IMG/VR virus record: IMGVR_UViG_3300025707_000011
Coordinates: 1-48,627 of that record
DNA from: a virus
Direction: 5' to 3' (one strand)
Length of the DNA stretch: 48,627 nt
The notes under the pieces are model-generated. The model saw nothing but the letters and a program-made list of their open reading frames with translations, had not been told where the DNA came from and did no database searches. Below, piece after piece: positions 43,050 to 48,627 of the stretch (within the stretch, counting starts at the first letter, position 1; each line of letters begins with the position of its first letter). Made by a program: the position numbers and the translations under genes.

Positions 43050-44771
43050 CTACTCCCAAGGCATTATAGTGTTTTCTGGTATAGGTTCTGAATGCGGTAT
43101 ATAACAACCAGATTTAGGTTCCCAAGTGAAGAAACATTCAGCACCATTTTCACCTAAATTTTGAAACTTAACTTTTAACACTTTAACCTTTGTTGTTTTC
43201 TTTTCATAGTCTCTATGAACTAATAAACCATGATAACTAGCATCATACCATTCACCTCCACCTTTAATATTATACATTGTAGGCTCTTCAATTTTACCGT
43301 TTGAATCCTTATACATTTTAGTTGGGTGGGCAACTATAACAACTAATACATCATATTTTTTAGCAAACATTTCAATCTTAGTTAAATATTCTAATGTATA
43401 AACATTAACATCACCGTTATTGGTGTTTAAATCTCTTACTTTATTAAATGGATCTATAACTAAACATTTAATACCTTTGCGTTTTACAAGTTCACCACCT
43501 TTTTTTAATACTGAATCTAATGTATAACGCTCCATATCGATAAAATAAAAGTTATCGTTTATATATTCTGTTGTTTGTTCCCATTTATCTGTACCTATAT
43601 CTTTTCTTGATGGCATACCTTGCCAAGCTTTTCTCATTAACTTATGAGCGTGTAAATATGTGGGTGCATTTTCAGGTGAAGCAAAAGCCGTCTTCCAACT
43701 GTGTTGCTGATTATAACCTATAACCATCTGATCTACAAAATCTGATTTACCAGATGATGGAATACCTGTAACAGTTATAAACTGCCCTGTGTATGTAGAA
43801 AATATATTGTCAAAATTACGTAAGCCTATTTGAAATCCAGGTTTGAAACCGTTTTCAACAAAGTCTACAACATCGCCTTCAATATCTTTAAAAGTTGTTA
43901 CGTTTTCTAATGGTACTGGACTTGCTGCATCAATAACTTTAACTAAAGAAGGGGCTCCGTATTTAAGTAAATATTCATTTGCATCTTTACAATCTTTAAA
44001 TGAAGTTGTATAGCAAACCTCTGCCCCTAATCTTCTTATTAATTCTTGTCTTAGCGCTTGTCCTGGCTCATCATTATCAACAGCTATAATTATCTTTTCA
44101 ATGCCTGTAAAGTAATCTATACAGTTATCTAAATAATCTAAGTTGTTTGTGCCTAGTGTGGCACCATTTGGAACTGATATAGCGTTAGATATACCTGCTT
44201 CGTGTAGAGCTAATACATCAATCTCACCTTCAGTTATAACGCAAAAAGAATGGCCTACAATAGAATCAATGTTATAGAATACTTTTTCAGCACCCTTATA
44301 TAACTTGAAGTTCTTGCGGCCATCTCTGTACTTAATGTTGATGAGTTCACCACCCATCATATAATTAAATTTAATTGCGTTCTCTTCTTTTGAAGTTTGT
44401 GGCATAAACTCAGGACCCTCAGAAACATTTAAGTCTTCAAGAGTCCTTTGAGATATACCTCTACCATTAAACCACTCTACAACTTTTGAACTAACAGGCT
44501 TATGCGTCTTAGTACTAAAATCCGGACGGACATATACTTTTTCGCTTACACCTCTTCTTTTAAAAGTATGTAACTGGAACGTTCTATTACAATTGTGACA
44601 AGTACCTAACCCTCTCTCCCAGTCATAAGAAGCACACTTCTTTTTTTTATTCTCAGATTTTCTAGTATGTGAACACATGGGGCATGTACCCTCCGGTGCA
44701 CCTACTTTTAAATCGTATTGATTAAACTGTTCGATCTGGAAACCATTAATTTCCGTGTTATTTACTTGCAT
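43050..44771 (-). CDS. bifunctional DNA primase-helicase (T7 gp4-like)
   Basis: The protein has 573 residues, close to T7 gp4 (566). It has a zinc-binding domain with CxxC pairs at 30/33 and 58/61, a TOPRIM primase core with ITEGEIDVLALHEAG and IIIAVDNDEPGQ, and a RecA-like helicase: Walker A around 335-343 (TGIPSSGKSD), Walker B in KCLVIDPFNK, a motif with VVIVAHPTK, and NIKGGGEWYDASYHGLLVH as the last hexameric-helicase motif. It unwinds the fork and makes primers for the phage polymerase, which lies outside this window. It is followed by SSB on the upstream side (21 bases). Confidence 0.95.
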   Translation of the reverse strand: MQVNNTEINGFQIEQFNQYDLKVGAPEGTCPMCSHTRKSENKKKKCASYDWERGLGTCHNCNRTFQLHTFKRRGVSEKVYVRPDFSTKTHKPVSSKVVEWFNGRGISQRTLEDLNVSEGPEFMPQTSKEENAIKFNYMMGGELINIKYRDGRKNFKLYKGAEKVFYNIDSIVGHSFCVITEGEIDVLALHEAGISNAISVPNGATLGTNNLDYLDNCIDYFTGIEKIIIAVDNDEPGQALRQELIRRLGAEVCYTTSFKDCKDANEYLLKYGAPSLVKVIDAASPVPLENVTTFKDIEGDVVDFVENGFKPGFQIGLRNFDNIFSTYTGQFITVTGIPSSGKSDFVDQMVIGYNQQHSWKTAFASPENAPTYLHAHKLMRKAWQGMPSRKDIGTDKWEQTTEYINDNFYFIDMERYTLDSVLKKGGELVKRKGIKCLVIDPFNKVRDLNTNNGDVNVYTLEYLTKIEMFAKKYDVLVVIVAHPTKMYKDSNGKIEEPTMYNIKGGGEWYDASYHGLLVHRDYEKKTTKVKVLKVKFQNLGENGAECFFTWEPKSGCYIPHSEPIPENTIMPWE

Positions 44772-44792
44772 GTAATCTATTTATATTAGTTC

Positions 44793-45104
44793 TTAAAATG
44801 GTAAATCATCTTGTGCAACTTGTGGTTTAGCAGCTGCAGCTTGTTGTTGATTATCTCTTGGTACAGGCTTAGGGAATTCACCGTCAGTCCATACAACAGT
44901 AGCGTTACCTAAAAATGTTCTAGGCTCCTTAGCTTCTCTTTCTTCCTTAGTTTGTGCCATAGCCACTGGACCATGGTTACCATAGGCATCAACGTCATTA
45001 TTAACGGTAATAGTAATTGGTAAATACTTACCTTTTTTACCTTCAATAATCCTTGATTTGTCTATAGCAGTAAGGTTTATACTTGTTTTAATTATACCTG
45101 CCAT
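44793..45104 (-). CDS. ssb: single-stranded DNA-binding protein
   Basis: The protein has 103 residues. The N-terminal part (TSINLTAIDKSRIIEGKKGK, YLPITITVNND) fits an OB-like beta barrel, and the C-terminus is Gln/Ala-rich and ends in the acidic tip AQDDLPF, the partner-binding tail of SSB proteins (DDDIPF in E. coli). It is small, as in some phage SSBs. It lies directly before the primase-helicase and after a 55-residue protein and the exonuclease, in the replication block. The barrel assignment is from composition; the tail is the strongest evidence. Confidence 0.8.
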   Translation of the reverse strand: MAGIIKTSINLTAIDKSRIIEGKKGKYLPITITVNNDVDAYGNHGPVAMAQTKEEREAKEPRTFLGNATVVWTDGEFPKPVPRDNQQQAAAAKPQVAQDDLPF

Positions 45105-45107
45105 TTC

Positions 45108-45275
45108 TTAATATGTTTGTAATTGTGAAAACATTCTTTTTAATTGAGTGCTATTTGCACCTGTTGATCTTCTTAAATTGTCAACTGCTTTTACATGCGT
45201 TTGATTGCTGTAAAAGTTTCTCTCACTTGTTGTAACACCTGTTACACTACAAGTTCTTTTCTTTGTTCTTGCCAT
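45108..45275 (-). CDS. 55-residue basic protein in the replication block
   Basis: The frame runs from ATG at 45275 to TAA at 45108-45110 and fills the gap between exonuclease and SSB genes. It opens MARTKKRTCSVTG, continues with THVKAVDNLRRSTGA and ends KRMFSQLQTY. The basic charge and the helix after residue 25 suggest a small nucleic-acid-binding protein. It lies three bases from the SSB start and nine from the exonuclease stop, so it is a proper member of the operon. Confidence 0.6.
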   Translation of the reverse strand: MARTKKRTCSVTGVTTSERNFYSNQTHVKAVDNLRRSTGANSTQLKRMFSQLQTY

Positions 45276-45284
45276 AATATAAAA

Positions 45285-46028
45285 TTAAAGTGTTTTAGTT
45301 AAAAAAAATTGTGATGGATCAAACCCATCTGTTTTAAAGAATAGTTCATATGCCTCAGTAGCTCTAAGTACTTTATCTCTACCTGATTCATAAAACTCAT
45401 CTGAACAATCAAATATTCCTATTTGATGTGTTGTCTTATCCATTACGATAAATAACATATCATAACCAAACATCTCTTTATAGATATAAGCTTGACTGTC
45501 ATAGTTGTATTTATTTGCCGACCATTTAAATTTGCTTACGTCGGCACTTGTTTTGAGGTCTATAATAAGTTGCTCGTCCTCATTTATTATATCGGCTTTG
45601 CCTTTCCACATATTACCGAACAGCCTTATTATCCCGGGTTGTTCGTATTTGATACGTGCGCCTTTTCTTGAACCCCGTATGTAATCTTTACATATGTTGT
45701 TCTTTAGCAACCTTTCTCGCATTAATTCAATTTTGTCTGCTTCATGTTGAAGTAAACACAATTCCCCTTCGGATATTTCCTTATACTTTTTTGTATTTCT
45801 TGTAGAAGATTCAATGATTTTAAAATTATCAATCTTATCTGGTTCAAGTATACTGGTATGGAAATAACCACCAACTAAAAAAGCAGAGCTCATTGCTGAG
45901 GGTACTTTAAAGCTTAGTGGGTCTTTTAATAATGCGGATATGTCTGAGTTACTTAAATACTGTTTACCAAACTTACCGTAGTAATGTTCGTCTGATTTAA
46001 GTTTTTCTAAGACTTCGTCTTTTGTCAT
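45285..46028 (-). CDS. PD-(D/E)XK exonuclease (RecE/Cas4-like, recombination partner)
   Basis: The protein has 247 residues. The nuclease site follows the RecB/exonuclease VIII layout: H57 in GGYFHTSIL, D146 in KGKADII, D157 with K159 in LIIDLKTSAD, then Q179 and Y181 in SQAYIYKEMFG. Such enzymes resect one strand of a DNA end and pair with an annealing protein; here the ERF gene is directly upstream (TAGATG junction). Together they form a phage recombination pair. The N-terminus QYLSNSDISALLKDPLSF is the typical helical start of the family. Confidence 0.85.
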   Translation of the reverse strand: MTKDEVLEKLKSDEHYYGKFGKQYLSNSDISALLKDPLSFKVPSAMSSAFLVGGYFHTSILEPDKIDNFKIIESSTRNTKKYKEISEGELCLLQHEADKIELMRERLLKNNICKDYIRGSRKGARIKYEQPGIIRLFGNMWKGKADIINEDEQLIIDLKTSADVSKFKWSANKYNYDSQAYIYKEMFGYDMLFIVMDKTTHQIGIFDCSDEFYESGRDKVLRATEAYELFFKTDGFDPSQFFLTKTL

Positions 46029-46562
46029 CTATAACGTTGTTAATGATTTTTCTTGCTCAGCGGTCATAGAATACTTCTTTTTAATTGAAGTGACTTTGCC
46101 TCCTGACTTAACATAATCTTGAGCTTGTTTTAATTGAGCTGACGTCATAGTAGTAGTCTGGGTACCATGTGTATTGGTAGCATCGGAATCTGCAGTGTCG
46201 TCAATTAACAATAGATTACCTAAGGCATATTTCTTACCATAAGATGATGCTGAACCAAATTGCTGTGGTGTTTGCATACCTTTCTGATTAAGATCTACCC
46301 CTACAATAGCTGTTGCTGATATAAAAGCGTCGCTTTCAGTGTCATGAATTTGTGCTCTTGTTTCTATTACAGGAACAGTTAAATTCGACTCTTGGAATTG
46401 CTCGTGAACAACAAAGTATACTTTATACTTTTCGTTGTACGGTTTTAATGCTTCAAGAATATCTTCGGCTGATCTGAAGTTATATTTGCCGAATGAGTTG
46501 TAACGTGATTTCTTACTTTTGAACTCTTTTTGTATTAAACTTAATTTTTGATATATTGTCAT
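46029..46562 (-). CDS. ERF-family single-strand annealing protein
   Basis: The protein has 177 residues. The ERF core is clear: KYNFRSAEDILEALKPYNEK near the N-terminus and FGSASSYGKKYALGNLLLID then DTADSDA in the middle. The C-terminal part is a linker (THGTQTTTMTSAQLKQAQDY) and a short helix (KKKYSMTAEQEKSLTTL) that may be a small interaction or DNA-binding unit. ERF proteins anneal complementary strands during phage recombination and circularisation or concatemer formation. The next gene downstream is the matching exonuclease. Confidence 0.88.
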   Translation of the reverse strand: MTIYQKLSLIQKEFKSKKSRYNSFGKYNFRSAEDILEALKPYNEKYKVYFVVHEQFQESNLTVPVIETRAQIHDTESDAFISATAIVGVDLNQKGMQTPQQFGSASSYGKKYALGNLLLIDDTADSDATNTHGTQTTTMTSAQLKQAQDYVKSGGKVTSIKKKYSMTAEQEKSLTTL

Positions 46563-46597
46563 TATCTATATATATTATTACGTGTTATCTTAACTTT

Positions 46598-46921
46598 TTA
46601 ATTACCAAGTCTATAGAACAACCATGCCTCTTTAGATTTCGGCTTTGTTATTACTAAACTTGTCTCCCCCAAATAAAACAATAAGTTGTACTCATCGTCT
46701 ACATCTGTTCTTATTATCCTTAGCTCCCCGTCAACAATTTTAATTGTGCCCTGGGCTATTATCTCTCCCACACTTCTCCTAACAAAAGTATTATTAGGTT
46801 GAATTGTCAAAAGTTCTTGTTCTTGGTTATACCAATTGCCATATAATTCTGGCGGTATTGAATTTGATTGTGTATAGCAAAAGCTAGTGGCTATCAAAAA
46901 TATAATTATTAATTTTTTCAT
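46598..46921 (-). CDS. small secreted protein, unknown function
   Basis: The protein has 107 residues. MKKLIIIFLIATSF and the following polar stretch form a signal peptide; the Cys at residue 15 is not in a good lipobox, so a type I signal is more likely. The mature part is a small beta-rich domain (ELYGNWYNQEQELLTIQPNN, then GTIKIVDGELRIIRTD and SKEAWLFYRLGN) of the lipocalin-like or immunity-like kind common in Bacteroidetes envelope proteins. It is coupled to the sigma factor gene by an ATGA overlap. An early exported protein could act in superinfection exclusion, but this is inferred. Confidence 0.65.
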   Translation of the reverse strand: MKKLIIIFLIATSFCYTQSNSIPPELYGNWYNQEQELLTIQPNNTFVRRSVGEIIAQGTIKIVDGELRIIRTDVDDEYNLLFYLGETSLVITKPKSKEAWLFYRLGN

Positions 46922-47673
46922 AAAAAATCTAATACTTGTGATTTATCTACTGTGTTTATTAAAGTGTTAATCGCATCTCTTTTTATTTGAGACACTCTAA
47001 CATAGGAGGCTACACCTTCTATATTAAGTTTTCTCGCAATTTCTTTTGCGGGCATTTTATCACAGTCAAGTCCGTAACTCATACGAAGTACGTCATATTC
47101 TCTATCCGATAGATTTGCTTTCATTAAGCCTAATAGATAAGCATTTATAATATCTATATTATACTTCTTTGAAGTATCAGGTATTTGCATTAAAGCACTG
47201 TCCTCTTCATTTTCATATTCAATATCTATACTAGAAAATATGCTGTTAAAAAACATTTGCACTATCATCTTGTCACCACCATCCGATTTTCTAATCTGAT
47301 TAAGCTTGTATTCAGGAATTCGCATATCACCTCTGTTACTATCTATTTCTCTTCTTATTGCGCCTCGAATACGTTTAGATAAAAATGATTGTAAAGTTTT
47401 AATAGGATCATCAGATTCTTGTACAATATTCCAATCTATTCTATCAACCGCTAAAATTAAACCTTCTGAACCTGCTTGCAATAAATCATTAATACTTAAA
47501 ACGCCAGAAGCTTGGTCAGACGTAGAAAATGAAAAAGCTACAGACCAGACTGTATCTAAATTTTCAATTATTATTGTGTCTCTCTCCGAGTACTTACCCT
47601 TCGAGGCTAAAATTAAACTATCCTCAACGTCATTTTTAAATCTGACGAAGTTTTGAACGTTATATCTCTTCAT
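46918..47673 (-). CDS. sigma-70-family RNA polymerase sigma factor
   Basis: The protein has 251 residues. Region 2 is visible at about 60-120 with SINDLLQAGSEGLILAVDRI and FLSKRIRGAIRREIDSNRGD, the latter being the promoter -10 recognition and melting helix area. Region 4 is at about 190-240, with LSDREYDVLRMSYGLDCDKM, AKEIARKLNIEG and YVRVSQIKRDAINTL as a helix-turn-helix for the -35 element. Region 1.1 is absent. It would steer the host core RNA polymerase to phage promoters, perhaps the late ones, since no phage RNA polymerase is seen here. The start overlaps the HTH gene by 14 bases. Confidence 0.9.
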   Translation of the reverse strand: MKRYNVQNFVRFKNDVEDSLILASKGKYSERDTIIIENLDTVWSVAFSFSTSDQASGVLSINDLLQAGSEGLILAVDRIDWNIVQESDDPIKTLQSFLSKRIRGAIRREIDSNRGDMRIPEYKLNQIRKSDGGDKMIVQMFFNSIFSSIDIEYENEEDSALMQIPDTSKKYNIDIINAYLLGLMKANLSDREYDVLRMSYGLDCDKMPAKEIARKLNIEGVASYVRVSQIKRDAINTLINTVDKSQVLDFL

Positions 47674-48280
47674 TTAAAAGTTTTTTTTCCCTAACTAATC
47701 CGTTAGTTATATTCCTATAAATTGTTCGTGTTGATACATTTAAAATAGTTGCTATCTTTTTTATTGTTATCTTTTCTTTGTTATCATTAATAGTTAACAT
47801 AGCTTCATATATATCTTCTGGCTGCGCTTTCTTTTGTCTACCTATTAACTTGCCTATTATTTGTTGTTTTTGTTTTGTATTTAATCCAGAATTATCTCTA
47901 AAAATGATTTTTCTCATTTTATTTTTAGGTGCATCACTATCAAAATCGATTAAGCTTATTTCCTCAATCATTTTATCAATAATATTTGTAGGACAGTTGA
48001 AAGTTATATAACCATTTATTTTATTTGCTACAATCTTTGCTAGCGTGTTAAATTGAAAGTGTGTCATTTCTTGATTTAAATACCATAACACAATTAGGTG
48101 CCACTTTAAAGATTTGTATGTAGTTATCTTAGCTTTACTACGAAATAGAGCATAACATTCAAACGTTCCGTTTTCATAATACCATCCCCAGTTGTATTGT
48201 TTTGTTGGTACATCATTAATAGGATCGCGTCTGTATAATATTCTATTGTCGTTTAAATATTTCAAATTTCTTTCAAACAT
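47660..48280 (-). CDS. HTH-containing protein, probable regulator or replication initiator
   Basis: The protein has 206 residues. The C-terminus holds a helix-turn-helix: TIKKIATILNVSTRTIYRNI, similar to Hin/resolvase-type or replication-protein DNA-binding domains. The N-terminal 120 residues include many aromatic residues (YNWGWYYENGTFECYALF, WHLIVLWYLNQ) and may be a compact alpha/beta domain of unknown type. It precedes the sigma factor and overlaps it by 14 bases, so it may regulate the same promoter set. It could instead bind the origin. I do not recognise a specific family. Confidence 0.65.
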   Translation of the reverse strand: MFERNLKYLNDNRILYRRDPINDVPTKQYNWGWYYENGTFECYALFRSKAKITTYKSLKWHLIVLWYLNQEMTHFQFNTLAKIVANKINGYITFNCPTNIIDKMIEEISLIDFDSDAPKNKMRKIIFRDNSGLNTKQKQQIIGKLIGRQKKAQPEDIYEAMLTINDNKEKITIKKIATILNVSTRTIYRNITNGLVREKKLLNEEI

Positions 48281-48526
48281 TTATCTTTGCATAAAAGTTA
48301 TTAGCTTTAAATACTTTTTATACCTATCTATATTAGAGGAAAGTAATACTAATCTATTAACTTTAAGTTCTAATTTCTTACCTGTTAATGTGTGTAGCTC
48401 CATAGATTCAGATGTAATTTCAGAATGCAAATCATATAATCTTTGGCCAACAAACCTTAAATGTTTTTGCTTTCTTGAATAAAGATTATGTTTATTTCTT
48501 ATGTTATGTATAAATTCTAAAACCAT
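48281..48526 (-). CDS. small basic helical protein, unknown function
   Basis: The protein has 81 residues, rich in Lys, Arg, His and Leu. The middle has RFVGQRLYDLHSEITSESME and LTGKKLELKVNRLVLL, probably two long helices. The stop TAA abuts the ATG of the HTH gene (TAAATG). A small basic protein at the front of the early operon could be a host-takeover factor, though nothing specific supports it. Confidence 0.55.
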   Translation of the reverse strand: MVLEFIHNIRNKHNLYSRKQKHLRFVGQRLYDLHSEITSESMELHTLTGKKLELKVNRLVLLSSNIDRYKKYLKLITFMQR

Positions 48527-48627
48527 AAATTATCTATTATAATACAGAGAGCAATAAACGATATAGCTATAATCCAAAGGGGTACACCAATGTAGATTAA
48601 AATCCTATTTAACTCTTTTTTTCGCAT
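48517..48627 (-). CDS. 36-residue single-pass membrane protein (5' end may be cut)
   Basis: The frame begins with ATG at the last base of the window and ends with TAG at 48517-48519, overlapping the next gene by 10 bases. After MRKKELNR there is one hydrophobic helix (LIYIGVPLWIIAISFIALCI) ending in IIDNLWF. With a basic N-terminus it would sit N-in. It may extend upstream if the true start is beyond the window. A role in the envelope (for example exclusion or lysis) is possible but not shown. Confidence 0.5.
   Translation of the reverse strand: MRKKELNRILIYIGVPLWIIAISFIALCIIIDNLWF

Noticed and set aside
1-48627. tRNA genes, CRISPR arrays, integrase and insertion sequences
   Set aside because: No cloverleaf-like stretch with GGTTCGAATCC-type arm, no regularly spaced repeats outside proteins, and no recombinase or transposase motif was noticed on either strand; a tRNA scan would be needed to exclude a diverged tRNA.

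Overview
The window is part of the genome of a lytic-looking, tailed double-stranded DNA phage. It has a short-tail (podovirus-like) morphogenesis set: small and large terminase, portal, scaffold, major capsid protein, adaptor proteins, a very long nozzle-like protein, ejection proteins and tail fibres. I see no tape measure, sheath or tube gene, and no integrase, tRNA, CRISPR array or insertion sequence. The host is probably a marine flavobacterium or other Bacteroidetes member. DNA is AT-rich, nearly every gene starts with ATG after an A/T-only leader with no Shine-Dalgarno sequence, and gene content (RNR, ThyA, MazG, T7-like primase-helicase, ERF recombinase) is that of marine phages. Host and kinship are inferences. 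The genome is incomplete here: the first gene is cut, the last one starts at the final base, and no DNA polymerase or RNA polymerase gene was recognised.

Layout. From 1 to 37152 all genes lie on the + strand and encode the virion and lysis proteins: a cut structural protein, a tail-fibre chaperone-like protein and a modular tail fibre (1-4303); small conserved genes including a GroES-like protein (4336-5385); TerS, TerL and portal (5339-10254); small head genes, scaffold and major capsid protein (10280-13858), closed by a strong hairpin terminator; adaptor and nozzle genes (13935-23797); a cupin-like protein; two ejection proteins and a 2809-residue protein carrying an HExxH metalloprotease motif (24276-36472); then an M15-type endolysin and a lipoprotein (36474-37152).

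From 48627 back to 37094 all genes lie on the - strand and are packed with overlapping stops and starts: a small membrane protein, two regulators (an HTH protein and a sigma-70-family factor), a secreted protein, ERF annealing protein, PD-(D/E)XK exonuclease, SSB, primase-helicase, ThyA, a GIY-YIG-like/MazG fusion, a T7 endonuclease I-like resolvase and class I ribonucleotide reductase. This is the early/middle programme: redirect transcription, recycle host DNA, make dNTPs, replicate and recombine. The + strand genes then build and release particles. The two transcription units collide tail to tail, and their last genes overlap by 59 bases (37094-37152).

No gap above 300 bases lacks a gene. 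Five small genes below about 70 codons were read directly from the sequence (39035-39229, 40168-40320, 40313-40480, 45108-45275, 48517-48627).
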